From an uncultured Elusimicrobia bacterium (GTDB taxonomy: Bacteria; Elusimicrobiota; Elusimicrobia; Elusimicrobiales; UBA9959), in assembly GCA_903873295.1 (NCBI GenBank), contig CAIQNV010000147.1, positions 1-53,202 of the forward strand: DNA of 53,202 nt, in the 5' to 3' direction. Position numbers and translations under genes: made by a program. Position 1 is the first letter of the stretch, and every line of letters begins with the position of its first letter. Shown here one piece after another: positions 17,605 through 27,027 of the stretch. The notes under the pieces were generated by a model that was not told the DNA's origin, searched no databases, and worked only from the letters and a program-made list of their open reading frames with translations.

Positions 17605-18465
17605 CTAAAAATTCTTCAGTGTTTTGACCAGCGTGAAAATTCCCAAAATTATCGTAAGAGCCGCAATAAGGCCTTTAAGGAGTTTCGGCTTCATTACTTT
17701 GACATTTTTAGCCGCAAGAGGAACGGCGCAAATAGCGCCTGAAATGATGATAGGCGCCAGGCGCCAGTCTATGGAGCTTTTTTCCGTAAATAAATAAGTA
17801 AGCACTCCTAAGACGCAGGTCAGTCCCTCGGCCAGGGAAGTGATGCCGACGGCATTTTTTCCCTCTACTCCGGAAAGTAGCTGTCCGCTGACCACAAGAG
17901 GGCCGTAGCCTCCTCCTGTAAGCCCTTTATTGAACGAGGCGAGTAGCCCGAGCCCGACGACCCTTTTCCAGGAGTAGCGGAATTTTCTGTTAAAGCAGGC
18001 GATGATCAGCACGCCCATAGCGATAACCATCAGGCTGATATACAGCGAAGTCCATTGCCTGGGAAGAACCCTGGCCGTAAACACGGCGCTTATCGCCCCG
18101 ACTATCGTGGTGGATAAAAGCAGGAAAACTACTTTAAGATGGGTGGAGACCTGTATCCCGTAGGTGTGATAGTCGGGATTCACCGGCTCGGGGAGTTTGA
18201 GGCTATTTTGAATTCTTTGGAAATTCAGGATCTTGAAGTGGAAATTCACGTTACCTTCGCGATGGTGCAGCAGCCCGGAAGAAACTCCGGTGATAAGCTC
18301 GGACAGCAGGATCGCCGGAACTATCTGCAAAGGCGTAAAGCCGAAAAGCATAAGCACCGGAGCCATCGTGGTTCCATAGCCCATTCCGAGCGTCGAATCC
18401 ATGTATTCGCAGAAAAAAGCGATGACCACTATCGCGGCTATGAGTTGAATTGTCAGTTCAGGCAT
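17605..18465 (-). CDS. TauE/SafE family permease (putative sulfate or sulfur-anion transporter)
   Basis: A 286-residue inner-membrane protein with about eight hydrophobic helices and the two-fold repeated TauE/SafE architecture ([16 protein letters not shown] near residue 34 and [15 protein letters not shown] near 190). Family members move sulfite, sulfoacetate, sulfate or other small anions. The ATG at 18465 is chosen over an in-frame start seven codons earlier because a GGTGGGA site precedes it and it overlaps the sulfotransferase stop by 8 bases. Placed directly before cysD, it may supply sulfate to the pathway; export is also possible. Confidence 0.85.
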   Translation of the reverse strand: MPELTIQLIAAIVVIAFFCEYMDSTLGMGYGTTMAPVLMLFGFTPLQIVPAILLSELITGVSSGLLHHREGNVNFHFKILNFQRIQNSLKLPEPVNPDYHTYGIQVSTHLKVVFLLLSTTIVGAISAVFTARVLPRQWTSLYISLMVIAMGVLIIACFNRKFRYSWKRVVGLGLLASFNKGLTGGGYGPLVVSGQLLSGVEGKNAVGITSLAEGLTCVLGVLTYLFTEKSSIDWRLAPIIISGAICAVPLAAKNVKVMKPKLLKGLIAALTIILGIFTLVKTLKNF

Positions 18466-19528
18466 TGATCCCACCTTTACCCGCACACTTCAACGCTCCC
18501 GCAAGCAGGCGGGAAAGGGACCTTAAAGGCTTGGTCAGCCGCCAGCTGTTTGAACCGTATAGAACGGTTATCTGCCTGTCGCGGTCCGCCGCAGTTTGTA
18601 CGGCGAGCGACTTTTGTACGAAAAGCCTGTCTACCAGCCGCAGAAGCGGTTTGAGGCGGGCGAATTCCGCCGCCCACCCCGCCAATTCATTCCGCAGCTC
18701 CGGGCCTTCAGGATCTTTCCCGTCGGAGGCCGCTTCGAGCAAAGCGGCGTAGACCTCCCGCACGATCGGGGGGCAGCCGGCCTCCGCCGATAAGTCGCTC
18801 AGCTCATAAACCGTATGCCGCAGCCCCCGGTCCAAAAATTCACTTTGATAGTTTCGCAGCTTCGCGGGGTCGATGTTCAGCCCGGCGCATTTCCCGATCC
18901 GGAGAAGTTCGCGCTCCGGGTCCTCAAGCAGACGGTCGTAATCGACAATAACCCGCTTATCTCCGGAGCTGCCGGTAAGACTCGGGAGGACATAGCCTAA
19001 CCACAAAAGACAGCTTTGCTCCGTTTCCAGGCCGTCGCGTTTAGCCAAAGACCTGGCCACGCTTAGCGGATGGCGCACAGCGATGACATAATACACCTCA
19101 AATTGACAGAGGCTGAAGACCTCTTTCCAGAAGAGCAGCAATTTTGCCGTACGCGGATCTTTGAAGCCGAAAACCGGCGCGCCGCCGGCCTTCCGCAGAA
19201 GCAGTTCAGTTGCGCGGAGGCAGTAGCCCTTCTCCCGTAAAACTTCCAGCTCTCTCAAATCGATCGCGGCGGCATGATAATGATCGCTGCCTATAGCGCC
19301 AAGCATTTCGATATTCAGCGCGGTCAGATCTATGTCCTCCCAATAACCTTTGGGATTGTCCTCTTCGGTCGTAGACATCAGTCTGTCGCCGAGCTTGACG
19401 CCCAGCGCCTGCAGCCCGCGGATAACCGCGCTCGTACCGCTGCGGTGCATGCCTAGGACAACTACGATTTTCTGTTTATCGTGTCCGCTGCCGGCAGCAG
19501 AAAAGCCGCGTAAGCCGCTGTTTGTCAT
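18458..19528 (-). CDS. Sulfotransferase family protein
   Basis: A 356-residue PAPS-dependent sulfotransferase-fold protein. The 5'-phosphosulfate loop is LGMHRSGTSAVIRGLQ (residues 25-40) and the 3'-phosphate-binding segment is YYVIAVRHPLSVARSL (near 140-155). The C-terminal GSNSWRLTKPLRSLSRLL is a tail seen in many glycosyltransferases and glycan-modifying proteins, which points to a surface sugar as acceptor. It is translationally coupled on both sides (4-base overlap with the MFS gene, 8 bases with the permease) and lies in one run with the genes that make PAPS. The acceptor cannot be told from the sequence. Confidence 0.85.
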   Translation of the reverse strand: MTNSGLRGFSAAGSGHDKQKIVVVLGMHRSGTSAVIRGLQALGVKLGDRLMSTTEEDNPKGYWEDIDLTALNIEMLGAIGSDHYHAAAIDLRELEVLREKGYCLRATELLLRKAGGAPVFGFKDPRTAKLLLFWKEVFSLCQFEVYYVIAVRHPLSVARSLAKRDGLETEQSCLLWLGYVLPSLTGSSGDKRVIVDYDRLLEDPERELLRIGKCAGLNIDPAKLRNYQSEFLDRGLRHTVYELSDLSAEAGCPPIVREVYAALLEAASDGKDPEGPELRNELAGWAAEFARLKPLLRLVDRLFVQKSLAVQTAADRDRQITVLYGSNSWRLTKPLRSLSRLLAGALKCAGKGGINA

Positions 19529-20760
19529 AGAGCGGCTTTCTCCTCTATCCTGGGCAGCAGCAGGACCGCGAAAGAGAGGGCCAGGACGGCCGAGGCGTTC
19601 ATGGCTATTGAAAAGCCAACCGAAAAACTCTCGGCCAGCATGCCGTTAAGCATGAAAGTGGCCGGCAGCACCGCGTAGGCCAGGGTGGTCAGCACCGAGA
19701 AGAAGCGGCCTTTCATGGCGTCCGGCACGGTGGCCTGGAAAAGGGTCAGGATCACGGCATTGCCCGCCCCGAGCGCCGCCCCGGCCCCGAATAGGAGAGC
19801 GCAGATGGCGTATTTCCCGCCTGTGAAATAAAGCCCGCCGAAACAAAGCCCCACCGCCAGCAGCGAGCAGAAAAACCACCGGTAGATGTTCCCGTACGAG
19901 CTCCTGAAGCTGAGCGCGACCGCGAGCGCCGAAGAGCCCAGCGCGAAAAAGGTCTCAAAGACGGCCAGCCAGGTCACGGATTCTTTCAGCGTGAACTTCA
20001 CTATCATCGGGATAAGTATGAGGATCGGCCCGACGAAAAAGTTGAAAGCGGCGAATGACAGGATAAGCCAGAGCAGCGGCTTGTTGCCGAAAATATAGGC
20101 CAGCCCCTCTTTGAATTCGGCCGTAAAGGTGCTCTCCGTCTTTTCTTCGGGGATCAGCGGCGTCCTTATCCCCCAGACCGCCGCGAAGGAAGCCGCGTAG
20201 CCCGCCGCGTTGAACAGGAAGGCGCCGGCCACGCCGGCGGCCGCCATCAGCACGCTGCCCAGCGCCGAGCCTATCACATTGGAAAACTGCATCACCGAGG
20301 AATCCGTCGCCACGGCCTGCGGCATTTTTTCCTCCGAGGTCAGCCGCAGGATGGAGGCCGCCACCGCTGATTCAAAAAGCGGGCCGAAGCCGGAAATAAG
20401 GAAGCAGATGGCGTAGAGCCAGTAAAGGTTTAGGCGGCCGCTCCAGAGCAGCACTGCGAGCGACAGCACCAGCAGCGCGCGGGCGGCGTCGGCGGCCAGC
20501 ATCACCCGGCGCTTGTCCGACCTGTCCGAAAGCGTGCCCAGCAGCGGGCCGAAGACCACCACCGGGAGGATGTTCACGGCCATTATCAGCCCGAGGTGGA
20601 ACTTGGAGCTTTCCCCGGCCTTTGAAAGCACCCACCAGGCGATGGCGATGGAAAAGAACTTATCGCCCACGGCGGAGATCACGCGGCCCGCAAAAAGCCT
20701 GCGGAAATCCGCGAAGAGCGCCAGCGGGTGAGACTTCACTCCGGAGATCATTTCGCGCAT
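19525..20760 (-). CDS. MFS transporter
   Basis: A 411-residue inner-membrane protein with about 12 hydrophobic helices and the MFS loop LGTLSDRSDKRRVML after helix 2. It resembles the MFS_3/enterobactin-exporter-like group of efflux proteins. Its start overlaps the end of the GT-C-like gene by 13 bases and its stop overlaps the sulfotransferase start by 4, so it probably acts in the same pathway, perhaps moving a product or precursor. The substrate is unknown. Confidence 0.9.
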   Translation of the reverse strand: MREMISGVKSHPLALFADFRRLFAGRVISAVGDKFFSIAIAWWVLSKAGESSKFHLGLIMAVNILPVVVFGPLLGTLSDRSDKRRVMLAADAARALLVLSLAVLLWSGRLNLYWLYAICFLISGFGPLFESAVAASILRLTSEEKMPQAVATDSSVMQFSNVIGSALGSVLMAAAGVAGAFLFNAAGYAASFAAVWGIRTPLIPEEKTESTFTAEFKEGLAYIFGNKPLLWLILSFAAFNFFVGPILILIPMIVKFTLKESVTWLAVFETFFALGSSALAVALSFRSSYGNIYRWFFCSLLAVGLCFGGLYFTGGKYAICALLFGAGAALGAGNAVILTLFQATVPDAMKGRFFSVLTTLAYAVLPATFMLNGMLAESFSVGFSIAMNASAVLALSFAVLLLPRIEEKAAL

Positions 20761-22511
20761 TTAGCCCCCTTTACGGCGCAAAGCGCCTCAAGCCCTCTCA
20801 CAAACCCGATAACCTCGCCGTTTACGGAGTTGGCGTGGCCGGCCGAATGCCAGCGCAGGTAGATCCCAAGTTCCCGGCGCAGTTCGCGCAGCGGTATCTC
20901 CCCCGCCAGCAGCGGGCCCGGCAGGCTGAGGCTGTCGCCGGGGCGGAGGTAGCGGAATTCGTGCGCCGCCAGCCAGGCCGAGGGAACGGCCCCGCGCCGC
21001 ACCAGCGCCGCGGTCGAATAGTCCCAGTAGATCACGGCCCAATCCCTGCGCGGCAGGTAAAAAAGGTAGGTCGGCCGCCAGTAGACGGCCTCGCCGCCGC
21101 CGGCCAGCCGCTGCTTCATCGGCACGTTCGGCTCGTCCAGCTTTATCAGCGCCAGCTCGAATTTATATTTGGCTATCAGCCAGGTCCAGTTCTGAACGCT
21201 GCCCTTCAGGCCGGTGATCTCGGTTATGCGGTCGTGGAAAAGATAGCGCCCGTCTATGAACGGCTTGTAGTCGGGCCCCAGCTCCCAGCCCAGCCAGCCG
21301 CCCCAGCTCCAATAATTATAAAGCTTAAGTCCGGCCAGCTCCGCCTTATTGGCCCGCAGGAAAGTCGCCAGGCCTTCCGAGCCCCACTTAGCCAGCTGCG
21401 CTTTGCCCGTATACTGCGTCCAGACCAGCCCGCTGTAAAACCACCAGACCGCGGCCAGCCAGAGAGCCCCGCCGCCCCAGGCCAGGACGCGGCGGCTCGG
21501 GGCGGATGCCGGTTTTTCCCAAGGAAGGGCCAGAGTAAAAGCCAGCCCTGTTATTATGAAGAAAGGGATATGCCGCGAGTGGTTAGCCGAGGCCCAGACG
21601 AAGAAAAGAAGAGCGGCAAAGTGCGGATAAATCATATGCCTGCGGCGCAGCAGAAAACCGGCGAAGCTGCCCAGCACGACCAGCAGCGCCAGAATATAGG
21701 GCCACTGGTAGGCGTTGGTCAGGTCGAAAGTGGCCCATTCCTGTATGCTTTCCTGCAATGTATTTATGTACTTCTGATGATTGAAGATCACTGAATAAAT
21801 TTTCCAGCCGTAGGGATTTGCCAGGCTCGAGGCGAGGCCCAGAAAAAAGAGCTTCAGGTATTCGAGGCTTTTGCCGGGGCGGGCGAAGGGCCCCTGGCCG
21901 TAGATGTACGGGAGCTGCTCCGTGAAGAATTCTCCGGCGGCATAAAGCCCCAGCAGCGCGAGGCCGTAAAGATAGCCGGCATGAATATTGGTCCAGAGCG
22001 CGAAGAAGGCGAAAACCGCCGCCCTGGACCGCCACCCGGCGGGCGCCGGAGCCAGGCGGCTTTTTTCAAGAAAATAAAGCGTTACGGAAAAGAGCAGCAG
22101 CGTAAAATTTTCGGGCCGCAGGTCGCAGTTGGGCATTATGGCCGCGGCGAAAAAAGGCAGCAGGAAAGGCAGCGCGGAGCGCCGGCCGTAAAGCAGGACC
22201 GTGGCGCGGAAGGCCAGCAGCGTAAGCGTAAGCAGCACCACCTTGAAAAGCAGCAGCGCCTTAAAGCCGCCCGCCTTGTGCAGCAGGTAATAAACTACCT
22301 GCGGCAGCCATTCAAAATCCACCCACTCCGCGCCGGCCAGAGGCCAGGAGAGGAAATCGGCGCGCGGCGGCCCCAGGTGGGCCAGCGTATATTTGCCGGC
22401 GGAAAGATGCCAGTAGATGTCGGGGTTTATTACCGGCAGGAGAAATACCGAGCAGGAGAAGGCGAAGGCCCCCCAGCCGAGCATGTTTAAAATTCTGTCG
22501 CGGTCGGGCAT
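20748..22511 (-). CDS. Polytopic membrane protein, GT-C glycosyltransferase-like
   Basis: A 587-residue membrane protein with about 10-12 helices in the first 390 residues and a soluble C-terminal part of about 190 residues. The first loop has NPDIYWHLSAGKYTLAHLG, then VDFEWLPQVVYYLLHKAGG: the Asp, the Trp-His pair and the Glu-Trp are the pattern I associate with GT-C-type integral membrane glycosyltransferases that use lipid-linked sugars. It is the first gene of the sulfation run. The assignment rests on pattern recall, so the sugar and acceptor are unknown. Confidence 0.65.
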   Translation of the reverse strand: MPDRDRILNMLGWGAFAFSCSVFLLPVINPDIYWHLSAGKYTLAHLGPPRADFLSWPLAGAEWVDFEWLPQVVYYLLHKAGGFKALLLFKVVLLTLTLLAFRATVLLYGRRSALPFLLPFFAAAIMPNCDLRPENFTLLLFSVTLYFLEKSRLAPAPAGWRSRAAVFAFFALWTNIHAGYLYGLALLGLYAAGEFFTEQLPYIYGQGPFARPGKSLEYLKLFFLGLASSLANPYGWKIYSVIFNHQKYINTLQESIQEWATFDLTNAYQWPYILALLVVLGSFAGFLLRRRHMIYPHFAALLFFVWASANHSRHIPFFIITGLAFTLALPWEKPASAPSRRVLAWGGGALWLAAVWWFYSGLVWTQYTGKAQLAKWGSEGLATFLRANKAELAGLKLYNYWSWGGWLGWELGPDYKPFIDGRYLFHDRITEITGLKGSVQNWTWLIAKYKFELALIKLDEPNVPMKQRLAGGGEAVYWRPTYLFYLPRRDWAVIYWDYSTAALVRRGAVPSAWLAAHEFRYLRPGDSLSLPGPLLAGEIPLRELRRELGIYLRWHSAGHANSVNGEVIGFVRGLEALCAVKGAKCAK

Positions 22512-22587
22512 CGTTATTTCTTATTCTATAAAATAGCCGCCGCAGATTGTAAAACGCTTTTCACCCGGGGCAAAAAAACAGCAAAAA

Positions 22588-22600
22588 TGCTAGATTATAT
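22588..22600 (+). promoter_or_regulatory. Possible extended -10 of the purine permease gene
   Basis: TGCTAGATTATAT ends two bases before the ATG at 22603. It resembles TG-n-TAGATT but has no clear -35, and so close to the start codon it would give an almost leaderless transcript. The 91-base divergent gap holds no other gene. Confidence 0.3.
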
Positions 22601-22602
22601 TT

Positions 22603-24027
22603 ATGGAGAAGCACTTCAAATTCCGAGAGCGGAACACCAGCCTGAAAACGGAGATCCTCTCGGGCGCGACCACCTTTCTGACGATGGCCTACGTCATTTT
22701 CGTGAACCCGGGAATACTCTCCGCGGCCGGCGTGCCCTTCGCCGGCGCGGTCACGGCCACCGCCCTGGGCGCGGCGCTGATGTGCGTTTTAATGGGCGTC
22801 ATTTCCAACAGGCCGCTGGCGCTGGCCGCCGGGATGGGAATAAACGCGGCGCTGGCTTTCTCGGTCATCGGCTTCCAGCAGGCGAACGTGCCGTGGCAGG
22901 TGGGCATGTCGGTGATCTTTATAGAGGGGCTGATAATTTTCACGCTGGTCCTGCTGGTCTTCCGCGAGGCCGTAATGAATTCCATCCCCCTCAATCTTAA
23001 AAGGGCCATCGGGGTCGGCATAGGGCTTTTCATCACGGTCATAGGCCTCAATGACGGCGGCATAATCAGGCCGGCCCCCATCACGCTGGTCTCGCTCGGG
23101 GATTTCTCGCAGAAATACGTCTGGGTTACGCTTATAGGCTTTTTTTCAACGGCTTTCCTGATGGCCGCCAAAATTAAAGGCGACATACTCTGGGGCATAA
23201 TCACGGCCGCGGCCGCCGCGCTGCTGCTGGGAGTTACGGCTATCCCGCAGTCGGCTTTCGCGGCGCCTGATTTTGGGACTTTCTTCGCTCCTTTCCAGAC
23301 GGTGAACGGGCACCTGGCGCTGGTCCAGGCGCTGGCCCCCGGCCTGCTGTTCGCCATCTTCGCCATCATGCTGACCGATTTTTTCGACACGATGGGGTCG
23401 GTCGTGGCCGTGGGCGGTCAGGCCGGCTTTGTAAACCAGAATGGCACCGTGCGGGATATAAATAAAATACTGCTGGTCGATTCGGCCGCGGCCGCCGTAG
23501 GAGGGCTTCTGGGCTCCAGCTCAATAACCACCTACGTGGAATCCGCGGCGGGCGTGGCCGTGGGCGGCAGGACCGGTTTTTCGGCGGTGGTGACCGGGCT
23601 GCTTTTCGGCCTGTGCGCTTTTTTCATCCCTTTGATACAGATGATAGGCGGCGGCTACAGGCTGCCGAACGCCCTGCATTACGCCCTTTTCGTGAACAGC
23701 GGCTTCACTCCGCCGGCCGACGTCATTCCGCCCGGCACCGGCGATTACTTCATGTTCCCCATAACGGCCGGAGCGCTGATCATCGTGGGCTTCCTGATGA
23801 TGAAAACCGTGAGGGACATTGACTGGGACAATTTCGACGAGGCCCTGCCGGCTTTCCTGACGGTGATAGGGATACCGCTGACCTATAACATAAGCTACGG
23901 CATCGGTTTCGGCTTCATCAGCTACACGGCGATAAAAATGGCCGGGAGGAAATTCAGCCAGGTGCATCCGCTGATGTATGTCGTCAGCTTCGCTTTCCTT
24001 CTCTCCTTTATCCTGGCTGCGAAGTAA
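22603..24027 (+). CDS. NCS2-family purine permease (AdeQ/PbuG-like)
   Basis: A 474-residue inner-membrane permease of the AzgA-like branch of NCS2, importing adenine, guanine or hypoxanthine with protons. Signatures are the N-terminal TEILSGATTFLTMAYVIFVNP, AAGMGINAALAFSV near residue 70, the MLTDFFDTMGSVVAVGGQAG segment near 255 and SSSITTYVESAAGVAVGGRTG near 306. Length is typical, with about 13 helices. It is a single gene with about 50 bases before the next. Confidence 0.95.
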   Translation: MEKHFKFRERNTSLKTEILSGATTFLTMAYVIFVNPGILSAAGVPFAGAVTATALGAALMCVLMGVISNRPLALAAGMGINAALAFSVIGFQQANVPWQVGMSVIFIEGLIIFTLVLLVFREAVMNSIPLNLKRAIGVGIGLFITVIGLNDGGIIRPAPITLVSLGDFSQKYVWVTLIGFFSTAFLMAAKIKGDILWGIITAAAAALLLGVTAIPQSAFAAPDFGTFFAPFQTVNGHLALVQALAPGLLFAIFAIMLTDFFDTMGSVVAVGGQAGFVNQNGTVRDINKILLVDSAAAAVGGLLGSSSITTYVESAAGVAVGGRTGFSAVVTGLLFGLCAFFIPLIQMIGGGYRLPNALHYALFVNSGFTPPADVIPPGTGDYFMFPITAGALIIVGFLMMKTVRDIDWDNFDEALPAFLTVIGIPLTYNISYGIGFGFISYTAIKMAGRKFSQVHPLMYVVSFAFLLSFILAAK

Positions 24028-24040
24028 AACGGCCGGCGTT

Positions 24041-24069
24041 TTGTAAAAGGAATCCGGTTATCATATAAT
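24041..24069 (+). promoter_or_regulatory. Strong promoter giving a probably leaderless mRNA
   Basis: TTGTAA (24041-24046) and a perfect TATAAT (24064-24069) are 17 bases apart. The ATG of the DUF2157 gene is at 24080, so the transcript should begin only about 3-4 bases before it, and no Shine-Dalgarno site fits in between. Confidence 0.6.
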
Positions 24070-24079
24070 TTAGAAAGTA

Positions 24080-25393
24080 ATGTCCTATTACAAAAAACTC
24101 AAAACAGAGCTGACCGGCGCGGCCGACGCCGGAATAATAACGGCGGAGCAGGCGGACAGGGTGTGGGAGCGCTCCTACGCCGACCGGCCCTTCGCCTCCT
24201 TCAAGGCCGCGCATCTGATAGCCGCCGTCTCGGGCCTCTTTATAGCTTTAGGCCTGATACTTGTGGTCTCCTATAACTGGGATAAGATAGGCGAGGCGGC
24301 CAAGATGGGCGCCTTCCTGCTGCTTTTCGCCGGCGCCGCCGAAGCCGCTATCCGGCTTGAGGACAAACCGGCCGCCGCCATCCCGCTCGAGACGCTGTGG
24401 TTCTTCATGCCCGCTCTCGGCATCGGCCTTTACGCGCAGATCTTCAATCTGAGCGGCGACCCGGTGAGACCTTACCTCGTCTGGGCGGCGCTTTCAGCCC
24501 CGCTGGCCGTGCTCTCAAAACGCCCGCTGGCCGCGTATTTTTGTTCCATCTTGCTTTTCGCCGTGCTTTACTGGGGCACGCTGGGCTCGACCAATATGCT
24601 TTCCCTGACCGCGGGCCGCGGCGCTGCCGCGCAGCCGTTCTGGCACTGGCCTCTCGCGCTGATCGTCCTCGGCTCCGGCTTCGCCCTTTATCCCGGGAAA
24701 CCCCTCGGCAAGCCGCTCGGCGCAGGGATCATCTGGCTTTTCCTCCTGCTGGCGGCGGACACGGCGATAAAGGTGCGCTCCGAGGCCCTGCTGCTGCTGG
24801 CCGGCATGTCGCTGGCGGTACTGTGGCTGACCTGGGGCAGCGAGGAGAAGGAATCGGTGCTCGGCCCCCTGACCGCCTGGACGGGCGCAGTCTACGCGAT
24901 GACTTTTTTCTGGCATTACAAGCCCGGCTACAGCCACGGGGCCAGTGAGACTGCCCCTTACGGCGCTATGATAACCTGGGGAGCTTTCGCCGGAGCGCTG
25001 ATAACCCTGGCCATCCGCAAGCAGCCCCTGCTGCCCGAAGGGAAAATGGAGGATTACCTGGCGAAAGGCCTGCTGGCTGCCTCCATGCTCTGCGCCTTCC
25101 TGCTCTTCGACGCCAACGAAGGCTCCGCCATGATACTGGCCGTCATCGCCAACCTGATCCTGGCCGCCTTCGGCGCCGGCTGCATAATAAGCGGCTCAAA
25201 AAGCTCGGACGAGAAACTGATAAACCGCGGCATCCTTATCATAACGCTCACCGCCGTGACCCGCTTCGTGGATATCTTCGGCAGCCTGCTCAAGAGCGGC
25301 GTGGCTTTTATAATCACCGGGCTCGCCTTCGCGGCGCTGGCTTATTTCATCAATCAGGGCCGCAAAGCCCTGATCGGGGCGGCGAAGAAATGA
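24080..25393 (+). CDS. DUF2157 membrane protein
   Basis: A 437-residue protein. The N-terminal ~50 residues are a soluble DUF2157-type domain (the AGIITAEQADRVWERSY segment), followed by about 12 short hydrophobic helices. The family is widespread and usually paired with a GDYXXLXY-domain protein, as here: the next gene starts on an ATGA overlap of 4 bases. The function is not established. It appears to be translated from a leaderless message. Confidence 0.85.
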   Translation: MSYYKKLKTELTGAADAGIITAEQADRVWERSYADRPFASFKAAHLIAAVSGLFIALGLILVVSYNWDKIGEAAKMGAFLLLFAGAAEAAIRLEDKPAAAIPLETLWFFMPALGIGLYAQIFNLSGDPVRPYLVWAALSAPLAVLSKRPLAAYFCSILLFAVLYWGTLGSTNMLSLTAGRGAAAQPFWHWPLALIVLGSGFALYPGKPLGKPLGAGIIWLFLLLAADTAIKVRSEALLLLAGMSLAVLWLTWGSEEKESVLGPLTAWTGAVYAMTFFWHYKPGYSHGASETAPYGAMITWGAFAGALITLAIRKQPLLPEGKMEDYLAKGLLAASMLCAFLLFDANEGSAMILAVIANLILAAFGAGCIISGSKSSDEKLINRGILIITLTAVTRFVDIFGSLLKSGVAFIITGLAFAALAYFINQGRKALIGAAKK

Positions 25394-25908
25394 CTAAACT
25401 CCGCATCGTCCTCGCCGCGCAAATATTTTTCTTTTTCGCCTGGGGCGGATATCTCCTGTTCTCTAAAAACGCCGCTTCGCCGGAGTTCTATCTTGAAACC
25501 GTCCCCGTAGACCCCCGCGACCTGCTGAGCGGCACCTATGTGGCGCTCTCTTACGAAGTTTCAACTCCGCAGGCAGGCAACTGCCCCGGCGTTTTAAATT
25601 CAGCCCGTAATTTTTTCGTGAAACTGGAGAATAAAGGCAAAACCGCCGACACCCCCGCCGGAACCGTGCCCGTATACGAGGCGACCGACTGCGCCGCCGG
25701 CTCCCCGGACAAAGAGCCCGGCTGGGTCCGCGCCGCCCTCCGGCCTAATTTCCCCAGGCCCGGCGCGAGCTACGGCATAGAGCGCTTTTTCCTGAACGAG
25801 AACGACCCGCGCAAAGACGCGCGCAGCGGCTCGGTAATAGCCAAAGTGAAAATAGACCGCCGCCGCCAGCTGGTCCTCCTCGATCTGGTAAAAAAATACA
25901 GCCGCTGA
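25390..25908 (+). CDS. GDYXXLXY-domain protein
   Basis: A 172-residue protein with one N-terminal membrane helix (residues 5-25) and a periplasmic domain that includes DPRDLLSGTYVALSYEVS (about 38-55), the variant form of the GDYXXLXY signature, and an end of KIDRRRQLVLLDLVKKY. It is the usual partner of DUF2157 proteins and overlaps that gene by 4 bases, so the two very likely form a membrane complex. The role is unknown. Confidence 0.85.
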   Translation: MTKLRIVLAAQIFFFFAWGGYLLFSKNAASPEFYLETVPVDPRDLLSGTYVALSYEVSTPQAGNCPGVLNSARNFFVKLENKGKTADTPAGTVPVYEATDCAAGSPDKEPGWVRAALRPNFPRPGASYGIERFFLNENDPRKDARSGSVIAKVKIDRRRQLVLLDLVKKYSR

Positions 25909-25936
25909 CGAGTAGTTTAAAACCAGGAGGAAGACA

Positions 25937-26998
25937 ATGCAAAGAACGCAGGAAATGACCAGCGTGCAGCCGGACTGGGAGAACTTCTATCCCCGCCCCA
26001 TCTCCGACAAGATCCCCTACTTCTCAAGGGACGGGCGGCTTTATGACTGCCTCTTCGCCCAGCAGCTCAGCCGGGAGCTCCTGGAGCACCTCTTTAAGAC
26101 CGCCGACGCGCTGAAGGCCATAACCCGGAAAAAAGACGGCGCCGATCACGCCTCAAGCCTCCTCTCCGACAAACGCGCCATGCTCTACTTCGTGCAGCCC
26201 TCCACCCGCACGTTCATGTCCTTCCTCAACGCCTGCCACATCCTGGGGATAAAGACCTCCGAGATCCGCGACACCTCCACCTCCTCAGAAGTAAAAGGCG
26301 AAACTCCCGAAGACACCGTGCGCACCTTCTCCAGCTACGTGGACATGATCATCATGCGCCACCCCGCCCCCGGCTTCGTGGAAAAGACCGCCTGGCTCAT
26401 GAACCGCACCGGCCGCCCCGTGCCCATAGTGAACGGCGGCTCGGGCAAGGACCAGCACCCCACCCAGGCCCTGCTGGATATGTACACGCTCCACCGCAGC
26501 TTCGGCGGCGAGCTGGACAACAAGCACATAGTGATGGTGGGGGATCTGAAGCGCGGCCGCACCGTGCGCTCGCTCAGCTACCTGATGAAGAACTACAACA
26601 AGATCTCCCTCTCCTTCGTCTCGCCGAAGGAATTCCGCATGGAGGCCGACATACTGGACTTCCTGACGCGCCATAACATCCCCTTCACCGAGACCGAGGA
26701 CTTCAGGGGGACCATGAGAACCGCCGACGCCATCTACATGACCCGCATACAGGACGAGCACGACAAGTCGGGCGAATCGAAAGGCGTGGACTATTCCCCC
26801 TTCTTCTTCAGGAAAGAACACCTGAAGGAAATTAAAAAGACCTGCGTGATCATGCACCCCCTGCCGCGCCGTCACGAGATAGAAGTGTCCGTGGACGACG
26901 ACCCGCGCGCCGTATTCTGGCGCCAGGAGCGCAACGGCATGTGGGCCCGCGCCGCCCTGATGGCCTACATCTTCGGCGTGGACGGTAAAATAGCTTAG
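25937..26998 (+). CDS. pyrB: Aspartate carbamoyltransferase catalytic chain
   Basis: A 353-residue transcarbamoylase that most likely makes carbamoyl-aspartate, the first committed step of pyrimidine synthesis. The carbamoyl-phosphate loop is PSTRTFMSF (Ser89-Thr92), then SSEVKGETPEDTVRTFSSY, HPTQALLDMYTL near 175 and HPLPRRHEIEVSVDDDPRA near 315; the pattern fits aspartate rather than ornithine carbamoyltransferase. It is about 40 residues longer than the E. coli chain, mainly at the N-terminus. An AGGAGG site precedes the ATG. No pyrI, pyrC or carA is nearby. Confidence 0.9.
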   Translation: MQRTQEMTSVQPDWENFYPRPISDKIPYFSRDGRLYDCLFAQQLSRELLEHLFKTADALKAITRKKDGADHASSLLSDKRAMLYFVQPSTRTFMSFLNACHILGIKTSEIRDTSTSSEVKGETPEDTVRTFSSYVDMIIMRHPAPGFVEKTAWLMNRTGRPVPIVNGGSGKDQHPTQALLDMYTLHRSFGGELDNKHIVMVGDLKRGRTVRSLSYLMKNYNKISLSFVSPKEFRMEADILDFLTRHNIPFTETEDFRGTMRTADAIYMTRIQDEHDKSGESKGVDYSPFFFRKEHLKEIKKTCVIMHPLPRRHEIEVSVDDDPRAVFWRQERNGMWARAALMAYIFGVDGKIA

Positions 26999-27027
26999 CG
27001 GACGGCGACAGAGAGGCCGAGGATTTT

